From positions 1 to 64,000 of the forward strand of contig NZ_BCQP01000059.1 of the NCBI RefSeq assembly GCF_001552135.1: 64,000 bases of DNA, written 5' to 3'. Of this stretch, positions 50,303 to 59,130 are shown in pieces (within the stretch, counting starts at the first letter, position 1; every line of letters starts with the position of its first letter). Under the pieces are notes generated by a model. That model ran no database searches. It saw only the letters and a list, made by a program, of their open reading frames with translations, and was not told where the DNA came from. Both the position numbers and the translations under genes were made by a program. The stretch is from Actinomadura chibensis NBRC 106107. Its GTDB lineage: Bacteria > Actinomycetota > Actinomycetes > Streptosporangiales > Streptosporangiaceae.

Positions 50303-51396
50303 CGTTTCGCTCTCTTCAAGACGACCGGCCCGCGGGGCATCCCGCAGTTCCGGTCACAGCCCGTCCAGTGGACGGGGGTCTCCGGGGCGCGCGACAGGCC
50401 GCCGACCCAGCGGCGGGCCGCGCCCTGCACGTCGCCTTCCGACTTCGCGCAGCCGGGGCTTCCCGTGCAGGCCGTCACCCCGACCCAGGGCGAGTCGGGG
50501 TCGGTGGCGAAGCCGTATGGGCGTAGGCGGTCCGCGTGCCGGTGCGCGTCGTCGCGGCGCAGGTCGCGCAGGACGATGCTCCGCCACGGCGTCAGCCGCA
50601 CTTCGTCCGCGATGTCGGCGAGGGCCTCGGCCTGCGTCCCGGACAGGCGTCCGAGCGGCGGCACGACCTCCAGCGCCACCAGGCCATCGCGCTGTTCGAC
50701 GAGACCCGCGTGCGGCGCGGGCGGAGCCGGGACGCGCGGCGCGTCGGCGAGCGTCCCGCCGAGGAGGTCCGCGACGCGGCGCGGGCCGTCCGGGACCTCG
50801 GCCAGCCGCCAGGCGTCGCCGCGCACGTCCAGGAACGCCTCCGCCGCCGCGATCATGACCGCGACGGGATCGCCGGACGAGACGAGCCGGTGCCCGGCCA
50901 GGAGCACGCCGCCGGGGGTCAGTGTCACGTCGGCCCCGAGGGACGCGACGTCGCCGGAGCCGTCGTCCAGCGCGAACAGGAACCGGCCGGGGAGCCCGGC
51001 CAGCCGAGGACGCCCGCACAGCGCGACGTCGAGCGCCGTGACCAGCGGGTCCGTGGCCGACGCACCGCGCGCGCCGCGCCCGCCGAGCGGGGACGCGACG
51101 ATGTTGCGCACCCGCTCGTGCGACGCGGACGGCAGCAGCCCGGCCGCCGCCAGCCGCTCCGCGAGCGCCGCCGGATCGCGCACGCCCCGCACCTGGAGGT
51201 TGGCCCGCGACGTCAGCTCGACCACGTCCACGCCCAGTTCGCGGGCCGCGACGCCGACCGTCCTGAGCCGGGAGGCCGACACCGCCCCGCCCGGCGTGCG
51301 GACGCGGGCGAGCGCCCCGTCGGCGGCGCCGTGGGTCTGGAGCGCGCCGGGGCACGCGTCGGCACGCGACCTCCCCGCCGCACGTACATCTGGCAT
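50299..51396 (-). CDS. cobG: Precorrin-3B synthase
   Basis: This 365-aa protein resembles nitrite/sulfite reductases. The N-terminal half-domain has ELTSRANLQVRGV, and the 4Fe-4S/siroheme-type cysteines lie in VTACTGSPGCAKSEGDVQ and HWTGCDRNCGMPRGP. It hydroxylates C-20 and forms the gamma-lactone of precorrin-3B, the oxygen-dependent step that marks the aerobic pathway. AGGTGG precedes ATG 51396. It is divergent from cobN and has no riboswitch of its own. Confidence 0.93.
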   Translation of the reverse strand: MPDVRAAGRSRADACPGALQTHGAADGALARVRTPGGAVSASRLRTVGVAARELGVDVVELTSRANLQVRGVRDPAALAERLAAAGLLPSASHERVRNIVASPLGGRGARGASATDPLVTALDVALCGRPRLAGLPGRFLFALDDGSGDVASLGADVTLTPGGVLLAGHRLVSSGDPVAVMIAAAEAFLDVRGDAWRLAEVPDGPRRVADLLGGTLADAPRVPAPPAPHAGLVEQRDGLVALEVVPPLGRLSGTQAEALADIADEVRLTPWRSIVLRDLRRDDAHRHADRLRPYGFATDPDSPWVGVTACTGSPGCAKSEGDVQGAARRWVGGLSRAPETPVHWTGCDRNCGMPRGPVVLKRAKR

Positions 51397-51430
51397 GAAG
51401 GCCACCTTTCTCGGACACCGCGCGCTGCCG

Positions 51431-51436
51431 TAGTCT
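51431..51436 (+). promoter_or_regulatory. -10 element upstream of the cobN riboswitch
   Basis: TAGTCT fits TANNNT and ends eight bases before the first base of riboswitch helix P1. Transcription would begin at the edge of the aptamer. Confidence 0.4.
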
Positions 51437-51444
51437 GCTGATCG

Positions 51445-51590
51445 ACGACGGCAGTGGAGGAAGCCGGTGTGAATCCGGCGCGGTCCCGCCACTGTCACCG
51501 GGGAGCGACCCCCGCTAACGGCCACTGTCCGCGCGGACGGGAAGGCCGGGGCGAGCGCTGATCCGGGAGCCAGGAGACTCCCGCCGTCGT
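51445..51590 (+). promoter_or_regulatory. Cobalamin riboswitch controlling cobN
   Basis: The conserved aptamer core is present: GGAGGAAGCCGGTGTGAATC, then GCGCGGTCCCGCCACTGTCA, and the B12 box GCCAGGAGAC at 51569-51578. P1 is formed by ACGACGGC (51445-51452) and GCCGTCGT (51583-51590), a perfect 8-bp match. The cobN ribosome site GGGGGAGG lies about 35 bases downstream, so control is probably at translation initiation. Adenosylcobalamin would switch cobN off. Confidence 0.93.
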
Positions 51591-51633
51591 GACACCCGCG
51601 ACCGGGGCGAGGACCCCAGGGGGAGGACCCGTC

Positions 51634-54600
51634 ATGTCCACCGTTCTGCTGCTCTCGACGTCCGACACCGATCTGCTGAGCGCCCGCGCGTCCGGCGCCG
51701 ACTACCGGCTGGGCAATCCCGCCCGGCTCGCCGTGGCCGACCTTCCAGCACTCCTGGACGGCGTCGATCTGGTCGTCGTCCGGCTGCTCGGCGGACGCCG
51801 CGCCTGGGAGGACGGCCTCGACGCCCTCCTCGCAGCCCCGCGTCCCGGTCTCCTGTGGGGGGACGACCCCCCACAACCCCCGGGCAGCGACGACGGGGCG
51901 ACTTCCTCCACTCCGCTGGCGCTCCGCTCCGGAAGCCGCCCCGTCGTCGTCCTCGGAGGAGAGCAGGCACCAGACGCCGAGTTGATGGAGCTCTCCACCG
52001 TGTCCGGCGGGGTTTGCGCTGAGGCGCACGCCTATCTCGCGCATGGCGGGCCCGCCAACCTCGCCGAACTGCACGCGTTCCTGTCCGACACGGTCCTGTT
52101 GACCGGGCGCGGGTTCGCGCCGCCGCGGGCCGCGCCGAGCTGGGGACGATTCGAGCGGACGCCCCGCTCCGAAGAAGGCCCGGTGATCGGCGTCCTGTAC
52201 TACCGCGCCCACCACATGGCCGGGAACACCGCGTTCGTCGAGGCCCTCTGCGCCGCCGTCGAGGACGCGGGCGGACGCCCCCTCCCCGTCTTCTGCTCCT
52301 CGCTCCGCACCGCCGAGCCCGCGCTGCTCGACACGCTCCGCGAGGCGGACGCGCTGGTCGTGACCGTCCTCGCGGCGGGCGGGACGCGGCCCGCGACGGC
52401 CGGGGCGGGCGGCGACGACGAGGCGTGGGACGTCGGCGCCCTCGCCGCGCTGGACGTCCCGATCCTCCAGGGCCTCTGCCTCACCACGTCCCGCGCGGAC
52501 TGGGCGGAGAGCGACGACGGCCTGTCCCCGCTCGACGCCGCCTCGCAGGTCGCCATCCCGGAGTTCGACGGCCGCATCATCACCGTCCCGTTCTCGTTCA
52601 AGGAGATCGACGAGGACGGGCTCACCGTCTACCGCGCCGACCCCGAGCGCGCCGCGCGGGTCGCGGGGATCGCCGTCCGGCACGGCCGCCTCCGGCACAC
52701 GCCGCCCGCCTCGCGCCGCCTCGTCGTGATGCTGTCGGCGTATCCGACCAAGCACTCGCGGGTCGGGAACGCGGTCGGGCTGGACACCCCGGCGAGCACC
52801 GTCCGGCTCCTCGCAAGGCTCGGCGAAGCGGGCTACGACCTCGGCGACGGCTTCCCCGGCGTGGCCGACCAGGACGGCGACGCGCTCGTCCACGCGCTGA
52901 TCGCGGCGGGCGGCCAGGACGAGGACTGGCTCACCGAGGAGCAGCTCGCGGGCAACCCCGTCCGGATCTCCGGAGCGTCCTACGAGCGCTGGTTCCGCAC
53001 CCTGCCCGCCGACCTGCGCGACGACATGGAGCGGCACTGGGGCCCGCCGCCCGGCGAGCTGTTCGTCCAGGACGGCGACATCGTCCTCGCCGCCCTCCGC
53101 GCCGGGAACGTCGTCGTCATGGTCCAGCCGCCGCGCGGCTTCGGCCAGAACCCCATCGCGATCTACCACGACCCGGACCTGCCGCCGAGCCACCACTACC
53201 TGGCCGCCTACCGCTGGCTGTCGGACGAGTTCGGCGCGCACGCGATCGTCCACGTCGGCAAGCACGGCAACCTGGAATGGCTGCCCGGCAAGGCGGCGGG
53301 GATGTCCGCGTCGTGCGGGGCGGACGCGGCGCTCGGCGACGTCCCGCTCGTCTACCCGTTCCTCGTCAACGACCCGGGCGAGGGGACGCAGGCGAAGCGC
53401 CGCGCGCACGCCGTCCTGGTCGACCACATGGTCCCGCCGATGGCCCGCGCCGAGACCTACGGCGACATCGCCCGCCTCGAACAGCTCCTGGACGAGCACG
53501 CCACGATCGCCGCGATGGACCCGGCGAAGCTCCCCGCCATCCGCGCGCAGATCTGGACGCTGATCCAGGCCGCGAAGCTCGACCACGACCTCGGCCTGGA
53601 CGACCGTCCGCACGACACCGAGTTCGACGACTTCCTCCTGCACGTGGACGGCTGGCTGTGCGAGGTGAAGGACGCGCAGATCCGCGACGGCCTGCACGTC
53701 CTGGGCGAGGCGCCGACCGGCCCGCAGCGCGTCGACCTGGTGCTGGCCATGCTCCGCGCCCGGCAGATGTGGTCGGGCCGCGAGACCCTCCCCGGCCTGC
53801 GCGAAGCGCTCGGCCTCACCGAGGACGGCACCGGCACGCGCACCGACGTCGACGCCGCCGAGGCCGCGGCCCGTTCCCTCGTCCAGGCGATGGAGGACGC
53901 GGACTGGTCGCCCGCCGCGGTCCCGCGCGTCGCCGCCGGCCACGGCGAACTCGTCGGACGGGTGCTGGGGTTCGCGGCGACGGAGGTCGTCCCTCGCCTG
54001 GCCCGGACCACCGACGAGATGGACCACGTGCTCCACGCCCTGGACGGCGGCTACGTCCCGGCCGGGCCGAGCGGGTCGCCGCTGCGCGGGCTCGTCAACG
54101 TCCTGCCGACCGGGCGCAACTTCTACTCGGTGGACCCGCGCGCCGTCCCGAGCCGCCTCGCCTGGGAGACCGGGCAGGCGATGGCCGACTCGCTGCTGGA
54201 GCGCTACCGCGCCGACCACGGCGAGTGGCCGCGCTCGGTCGGCCTGTCCGTCTGGGGGACGAGCGCGATGCGCACGGCGGGCGACGACGTCGCCGAGGTG
54301 CTCGCGCTGCTCGGCGTCCGCCCGGAGTGGGACGAGGCGTCCCGCCGCGTCACCCGGCTTGAGCCGATCCCGGCGGCCGAGCTGGGCCGCCCGCGCATCG
54401 ATGTGACGGTCCGCATCAGCGGCTTCTTCCGGGACGCGTTCCCGCACGTCGTGGCGATGCTGGACGACGCCGTCCGGCTCGTCGCCGCGCTCGACGAACC
54501 GGACGACGCGAACTACGTCCGCGCCCACGTCGAGGCCGACCGGGAGGAGCACGGCGACGAGCGCCGCGCGACGCTCCGCGTGTTCGGCTCCGCGCCGGGC

Positions 54601-55302
54601 GCGTACGGGGCGGGCCTGCTGCCGCTGATCGACAGCCGCAACTGGCGCGACGACGCCGACCTCGCCGAGGTGTACGCGGTGTGGGGCGGGCACGCCTACG
54701 GACGCGACCTCGACGGCGTCCCGGCCCGCGCCGACATGGAGAGCGCCTACCGGCGGATCGCCGTCGCCGCGAAGAACGTCGACACCCGCGAGCACGACAT
54801 CGCCGACTCCGACGACTACTTCCAGTACCACGGCGGGATGATCGCGACCGTCCGGGCCCTGACCGGGAAGGCGCCGGAGGCCTACGTCGGCGACAGCACG
54901 CGCCCGGACGCCGTCCGCACCCGCACCCTCTCGGAGGAGACCGCGCGGATCTTCCGGGCCCGCGTCGTCAACCCGAACTGGCTGGCCGCGATGCGGCGGC
55001 ACGGCTACAAGGGCGCGTTCGAGCTGGCCGCGACCGTCGACTACCTGTTCGGCTACGACGCCACCACCGGCGTCATGGCCGACTGGATGTACGACCGGCT
55101 GACCGCCGCCTACGTCCTGGACGACGAGAACCGCGCGTTCATGGCCGAGTCCAACCCGTGGGCGCTGCACGGCATCGCCGAGCGGCTCCTCGAAGCCGCC
55201 GAACGCGGCATGTGGGAGCACCCGGACCCGGACATCCTGCGACGTCTCCAAGAGGTCTACCTCAAGACCGAAGGCGACCTGGAGGACGACACCAGCCGCT
55301 GA
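51634..55302 (+). CDS. cobN: Cobaltochelatase large subunit
   Basis: This 1222-aa protein is the large subunit of the aerobic cobalt chelatase. Markers include GVLYYRAHHMAGNTAFVEAL, VVMLSAYPTKHSRVGNAVGL, HVGKHGNLEWLPGKAAGMSA, and NPWALHGIAERLLEAAERG at the end. It inserts Co2+ into hydrogenobyrinate a,c-diamide with an AAA+ partner, here the fused chelatase at 57190. ATG 51634 follows GGGGGAGG. Residues about 74-100 (WGDDPPQPPGSDDG onward) are a low-complexity insert built on a hairpin repeat. It overlaps cobB by 46 bp, tail to tail. Confidence 0.95.
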   Translation: MSTVLLLSTSDTDLLSARASGADYRLGNPARLAVADLPALLDGVDLVVVRLLGGRRAWEDGLDALLAAPRPGLLWGDDPPQPPGSDDGATSSTPLALRSGSRPVVVLGGEQAPDAELMELSTVSGGVCAEAHAYLAHGGPANLAELHAFLSDTVLLTGRGFAPPRAAPSWGRFERTPRSEEGPVIGVLYYRAHHMAGNTAFVEALCAAVEDAGGRPLPVFCSSLRTAEPALLDTLREADALVVTVLAAGGTRPATAGAGGDDEAWDVGALAALDVPILQGLCLTTSRADWAESDDGLSPLDAASQVAIPEFDGRIITVPFSFKEIDEDGLTVYRADPERAARVAGIAVRHGRLRHTPPASRRLVVMLSAYPTKHSRVGNAVGLDTPASTVRLLARLGEAGYDLGDGFPGVADQDGDALVHALIAAGGQDEDWLTEEQLAGNPVRISGASYERWFRTLPADLRDDMERHWGPPPGELFVQDGDIVLAALRAGNVVVMVQPPRGFGQNPIAIYHDPDLPPSHHYLAAYRWLSDEFGAHAIVHVGKHGNLEWLPGKAAGMSASCGADAALGDVPLVYPFLVNDPGEGTQAKRRAHAVLVDHMVPPMARAETYGDIARLEQLLDEHATIAAMDPAKLPAIRAQIWTLIQAAKLDHDLGLDDRPHDTEFDDFLLHVDGWLCEVKDAQIRDGLHVLGEAPTGPQRVDLVLAMLRARQMWSGRETLPGLREALGLTEDGTGTRTDVDAAEAAARSLVQAMEDADWSPAAVPRVAAGHGELVGRVLGFAATEVVPRLARTTDEMDHVLHALDGGYVPAGPSGSPLRGLVNVLPTGRNFYSVDPRAVPSRLAWETGQAMADSLLERYRADHGEWPRSVGLSVWGTSAMRTAGDDVAEVLALLGVRPEWDEASRRVTRLEPIPAAELGRPRIDVTVRISGFFRDAFPHVVAMLDDAVRLVAALDEPDDANYVRAHVEADREEHGDERRATLRVFGSAPGAYGAGLLPLIDSRNWRDDADLAEVYAVWGGHAYGRDLDGVPARADMESAYRRIAVAAKNVDTREHDIADSDDYFQYHGGMIATVRALTGKAPEAYVGDSTRPDAVRTRTLSEETARIFRARVVNPNWLAAMRRHGYKGAFELAATVDYLFGYDATTGVMADWMYDRLTAAYVLDDENRAFMAESNPWALHGIAERLLEAAERGMWEHPDPDILRRLQEVYLKTEGDLEDDTSR
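51850..51935 (-). repeat. Repeat-derived insert inside the cobN coding region
   Basis: GTGGGGGG (51855-51862), loop ACGA and CCCCCCAC (51867-51874) form a perfect hairpin. On the minus strand it reads like the hairpin of the cob-junction repeat (GGGGG TCGT CCCCC), with GGGGGTTGTGG preceding as GGGGGTCTGG does there. CGGAGCGGAGCGCCAGCGGA follows. The frame stays open, adding about 25 Pro/Asp/Ser-rich residues. Confidence 0.5.
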
Positions 55303-56588
55303 GCCGCCTCCGGATGCCCGGCCCAGTGCAGGTGCAGGTAGGACGCGGTGATCAGCTCGTCGCCGAAGCCGTCGCCGCCGTCCTTCCAGCGGAACAGCGG
55401 GGCGGCCTCGGTGGTGAGGGACGTCCGGTGGAACTCGTGGCCGTGGAACCGCTCGCCCGGACGGGTCAGCGGCGACTCCGCCACGGCGACCGCCTCCCGG
55501 TAGCCGAGCGTCAGCCGGGACGTCATGCGCGCCCGCCCCGGCACGCGCCCGCACATGGCCCGGCCGTCGAGTTCCTCGCACAGGTAGAGGAGGCCCGCGC
55601 ACTCGGCGGCGATCGGGCCCCGGAACGCGGCGACGGCCGCGCGCAGCGGCGCGTTCGCGGCCAGGTCGGCGGCGTGCACCTCGGGGAACCCGCCGCCGAG
55701 GACGAGCGCGGCCGTCCCGTCCGGGAGGGCCTCGTCGCGCAGCGGGTCGACGACGGCGACGTCGGCCCCGGCCGCGCGCAGCAGCTCGGTGTGCTCCGCG
55801 TAGGAGAAGGTGAACGCCTCCCCGCCCGCGACGGCGACGACCGGACGTCCCGGCAGCGGCTGCACCTCCGCGCCCGGATCCCAGGGCCGGTCGGGCAGCG
55901 GGGGAGCGGTGGCGGCGAGCCGCGTCAGCGCGTCCAGGTCGCAGGACCGGGCGATCAGGTCGCCCAGCCTCTCGACCGCGCGCACGGCCTCCGCCTCGCG
56001 CTCGGCGGCCGGGACCAGGCCGAGGTGCCGGGACGGCGTCACGACCGCGTCGTCCCGGCGGAGCGCGCCGAGCACCGGCACGCCGGTCGCCTCCAGCGCG
56101 CTCCGGCACAGCTCCTCGTGCCGCTCGGACCCGACCCGGTTCAGGACGACCCCGGCGACCCGCACGCCCGGCTCGAACGTCGCGAAGCCGTGCACCAGCG
56201 CGGCGACCGAGCGGCTCTGCCGGGCGGCGTCCACGACGAGCACCACGGGCGCGCCGAGCAGCCGGGCGACGTGCGCCGTCGAGGCGAACCCGGTGTCGCC
56301 GCGCCCGTCGAACAGGCCCATCACGCCTTCGACCACGGCGACGTCGCATCCGGCGGCGCCGTGCAGGAACAGCGGCGCGATCCGCTCCTCGCCGACCAGC
56401 CACGGGTCGAGGTTGCGGCCCGGACGCCCGGCCGCGAGCGCGTGGTAGCCGGGGTCGATGTAGTCGGGGCCGACCTTGTGCGGGGACACCTTCAGGCCGC
56501 GCGCCCGCAGCGCCGCGATCAGCCCGGTCGCCACCGTCGTCTTCCCGCTGCCGGACGACGGCGCCGCGACCACCAGCCTCGGGATCAC
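55257..56588 (-). CDS. cobB: Hydrogenobyrinic acid a,c-diamide synthase
   Basis: This 443-aa protein has P-loop LVVAAPSSGSGKTTVATGL, HKVGPDYIDPGYHALAAG and VEGVMGLFDGRGD. The C-terminal class I glutamine amidotransferase-like domain has the nucleophile Cys in AAECAGLLYLCEEL and the HGHEFHRT motif. It amidates the a and c side chains using glutamine and ATP. GTG 56588 overlaps the cobO stop (GTGA). It is the last gene of the cbtB-cobB operon. Confidence 0.95.
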   Translation of the reverse strand: MIPRLVVAAPSSGSGKTTVATGLIAALRARGLKVSPHKVGPDYIDPGYHALAAGRPGRNLDPWLVGEERIAPLFLHGAAGCDVAVVEGVMGLFDGRGDTGFASTAHVARLLGAPVVLVVDAARQSRSVAALVHGFATFEPGVRVAGVVLNRVGSERHEELCRSALEATGVPVLGALRRDDAVVTPSRHLGLVPAAEREAEAVRAVERLGDLIARSCDLDALTRLAATAPPLPDRPWDPGAEVQPLPGRPVVAVAGGEAFTFSYAEHTELLRAAGADVAVVDPLRDEALPDGTAALVLGGGFPEVHAADLAANAPLRAAVAAFRGPIAAECAGLLYLCEELDGRAMCGRVPGRARMTSRLTLGYREAVAVAESPLTRPGERFHGHEFHRTSLTTEAAPLFRWKDGGDGFGDELITASYLHLHWAGHPEAAQRLVSSSRSPSVLR

Positions 56589-57187
56589 CACTCGATCCCC
56601 CGCTGCCCCTTCTGCCCCGCGTCCATGGGGTGCTTGACCTTGCCCATCTCGGTGACCAGGTCGGCGGCCTCGACGAGGCGGCCGGGCGCGTCCCGTCCGG
56701 TGATGACGACGTGCTGGTCGCCGGGACGTCCGGTGAGCGTCTCGACGACGTCGTCCAGGTCGAGCCAGCCCCATTTCAGCGGGTAGGTGAACTCGTCCAG
56801 GACGTAGAAGCGGTGCGTCTCGGCGGCCAGCTCGCGCTTGATCTGCGCCCAGCCCTCGCGGGCGTTCGCGGCGTGGTCGTCCTCGGCGCCGGGCCGCCGC
56901 AGCCACGACCAGCCCTCGCCCATCTTGTGCCACGCGACCGGGCCGCCCTCGCCGCTCTCGCCCAGCACGCGCAGCGCCCGCTCCTCGCCGATCCGCCATT
57001 TCGCCGACTTCACGAACTGGAACACCGCGACCGGCCAGCCCTGGTTCCACGCCCGCAGCGCCATCCCGAACGCGGCGGTCGACTTGCCCTTGCCGGGCCC
57101 GGTGTGGACGATCAGCAGCGGCCGGTTGCGGCGCTGCCGCGTGGTCAGTCCGTCGTCGGGGACGGACACGGGCTTCCCCTGAGGCAT
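56585..57187 (-). CDS. cobO: Cob(I)yrinic acid a,c-diamide adenosyltransferase
   Basis: This 200-aa CobA/CobO-type enzyme has the P-loop TGPGKGKSTAAFGMALRA, the FVKSAKWRIGEE region, and VLDEFTYPLKWGWLD and VVITGRDAPGRLVEAADLVT. It adenosylates cob(I)alamin precursors with ATP. The ATG lies two bases after the stop of the chelatase gene. Confidence 0.95.
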   Translation of the reverse strand: MPQGKPVSVPDDGLTTRQRRNRPLLIVHTGPGKGKSTAAFGMALRAWNQGWPVAVFQFVKSAKWRIGEERALRVLGESGEGGPVAWHKMGEGWSWLRRPGAEDDHAANAREGWAQIKRELAAETHRFYVLDEFTYPLKWGWLDLDDVVETLTGRPGDQHVVITGRDAPGRLVEAADLVTEMGKVKHPMDAGQKGQRGIEW

Positions 57188-57189
57188 GA

Positions 57190-59130
57190 TCAGGCCGCCT
57201 TCCGATGCTCACGCCTTTGATGGGCGCGGACGATTCCGTCGAGGTCGCCCAGCGGGACGAGCCGCGCGCCGAGTCGCATCGCGAGCCGTCCCGCGAGACC
57301 GAGCCGGACGGGGCCGTCCTCGCAGTCCACGACGATCCCGGCCGTCCCGGCGAGCAATCCGGCGGCACGCGGCACGTCGCCGTCGGCCGTCGCCCGCCCG
57401 TCGGTGACGACCACCAGCAGCGGGCGGCGGGACGGGTCGCGCAGCCGCTCCGTGTGCAGGACCTCCGCCGCCCTGACCAGCCCGGCGGCGAGCGGGGTCC
57501 GGCCGCCGGTGGGGAGCGTCCGCAGCCGCGCGGCGCCCGCCTCCACCGACGACGTCGGCGGCAGCACGACCTCGGCCGTCCGCCCCCGGAACGTGATCAG
57601 GCCGATCTTGTCGCGGCGCTGGTAGGCGTCGAGGAGCAGGCTCAGCACGGCCGTCTTCACCGTCGTCATCCGGCGGCGGGCGGCCATCGAGCCGCTCGCG
57701 TCCACGACGAACAGGACGAGGTTGCCCTCCCGCCCCTCCCGGACCGCCTCGCGCAGGTCGTCCGCGCGCAGCAGCAGCCCGGGGCCGGAGCGGCCGCGGG
57801 CGCCCTGGTGCGGGGCGGCGGCCAGCAGCGTCGCCACCACGTGCGGGTCGTGGATCTTCCCCGCCGGGCGGCGCGAGCCGGTGACGCGGCCCCGCACCGT
57901 CCGCGACCTGGACCGGCGCCCGGCCGCGCCGTCGCCGACGCCCGGCACCTCCAGCAGCGGCACGGCGTGCGGCGCCGCGACCCCCGCCACCTGCTCGCCA
58001 CCGCCGCCGGGACGCCCGTCCCCGCCGGGCTGCTCCGCCGGGGCGTCGGAGCCGCCGTCGCCCGGCGACGGAGGCGGCGGGTCGCCCCCGCCGCCGTCCG
58101 GGGGCGGGTCGTCGTCGGGGGACGCGCCGTCCAGCAGGTCGTCGAGCAGGGACTCGTCCAGGCCGGGCGCGTCGAACGGGTCGCGGCGGCGGCGGTGCGG
58201 CAGCGCCAGCCGGGCCGCCGCGCGGACGTCGTCGGAGGTCACCGCGTCCCGGCCGTGCCAGGCGGCGTGCGCGAGCGCGGCGTTGGCCGTGCCGAGGTCG
58301 GCGCGCAGGCCGTCCACCTCGAACCCGGCGCAGACGGCCGCGATCTGCTCCAGCCGCTCGTCCGGCAGCCGGACGCCGCCGAGCCGCTCCCGCGCCGCCG
58401 CGATGCGCTCCGCGAGCGCGGCCTCCTCGGCGGACCAGCGCGCGGCGAACGCGTCCGGGTCCGCCTCGAACGCGAGCCGCCGCCGGACGACCTCGGCGCG
58501 CTCCCGCGGCTCCCGCGACGCCCGCACCTCCACCGTCAGCCCGAACCGGTCGAGGAGCTGCGGGCGCAGCTCGCCCTCCTCCGGGTTCATCGTCCCGACG
58601 AGCAGGAACCGCGCCGCGTGCCGCACCGACACCGACTCGCGCTCGACGTAGCAGGTGCCGAGCGCCGCCGCGTCCAGCAGCAGGTCGACGAGATGGTCGT
58701 GCAGCAGGTTCACCTCGTCCACGTAGAGGACGCCCCGGTGCGCCGCCGCGAGCAGCCCCGGCTCGAACGCCTTCACGCCCTCGGTCAGCGCCCGCTCCAC
58801 GTCCAGGGACCCGGCGAGCCGGTCCTCCGACGCGCCGACCGGCAGCTCGACCAGCGAGGCCGGGCGGCGCGCGGCCGGGCCGCCGGGCGGATGCGGGCCG
58901 TCCGGGCAGGACGGGTCGGGCGCGGCCGGGTCGCAGGCGAACCGGCAGCCCGGCACCGTGTCCACGGCGGGGAGCTGCGCGGCGAGCGCCCGGACGATCG
59001 TCGACTTCGCCGTCCCCTTCTCGCCCCGCACCAGCACCCCGCCGACGCGCGGGGACACGGCGTTCAGCAGCAGCGCCAGCTTCAGGTCGTCCATCCCGAC
59101 GACGGCGGTGAACGGGTAGGTGGCGTTCAA
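57190..59130 (-). CDS. Fused ChlI/ChlD-type chelatase AAA+/VWA subunit (cobalt chelatase partner)
   Basis: This 646-aa protein has an AAA+ domain with P-loop VRGEKGTAKSTIVRAL, Walker B VLYVDEVNLL and sensor VGTMNPEEG. An Asp/Pro/Gly-rich linker follows (about residues 325-385), then a VWA domain with the MIDAS motif VDASGSMAARR. It is the ATP-driving partner of CobN in actinobacteria, replacing CobS/CobT. The start is TTG 59130, with GGAGGG seven bases upstream, and it overlaps the previous stop as TTGA. Confidence 0.92.
   Translation of the reverse strand: MNATYPFTAVVGMDDLKLALLLNAVSPRVGGVLVRGEKGTAKSTIVRALAAQLPAVDTVPGCRFACDPAAPDPSCPDGPHPPGGPAARRPASLVELPVGASEDRLAGSLDVERALTEGVKAFEPGLLAAAHRGVLYVDEVNLLHDHLVDLLLDAAALGTCYVERESVSVRHAARFLLVGTMNPEEGELRPQLLDRFGLTVEVRASREPRERAEVVRRRLAFEADPDAFAARWSAEEAALAERIAAARERLGGVRLPDERLEQIAAVCAGFEVDGLRADLGTANAALAHAAWHGRDAVTSDDVRAAARLALPHRRRRDPFDAPGLDESLLDDLLDGASPDDDPPPDGGGGDPPPPSPGDGGSDAPAEQPGGDGRPGGGGEQVAGVAAPHAVPLLEVPGVGDGAAGRRSRSRTVRGRVTGSRRPAGKIHDPHVVATLLAAAPHQGARGRSGPGLLLRADDLREAVREGREGNLVLFVVDASGSMAARRRMTTVKTAVLSLLLDAYQRRDKIGLITFRGRTAEVVLPPTSSVEAGAARLRTLPTGGRTPLAAGLVRAAEVLHTERLRDPSRRPLLVVVTDGRATADGDVPRAAGLLAGTAGIVVDCEDGPVRLGLAGRLAMRLGARLVPLGDLDGIVRAHQRREHRKAA

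Noticed and set aside
50299..56403. A 2034-aa minus-strand open frame spanning cobG, antisense cobN and part of cobB
   Set aside because: It arises from high third-position GC opening the antisense frame of cobN. The real genes cobG (50299-51396), cobN and cobB account for all conserved motifs.
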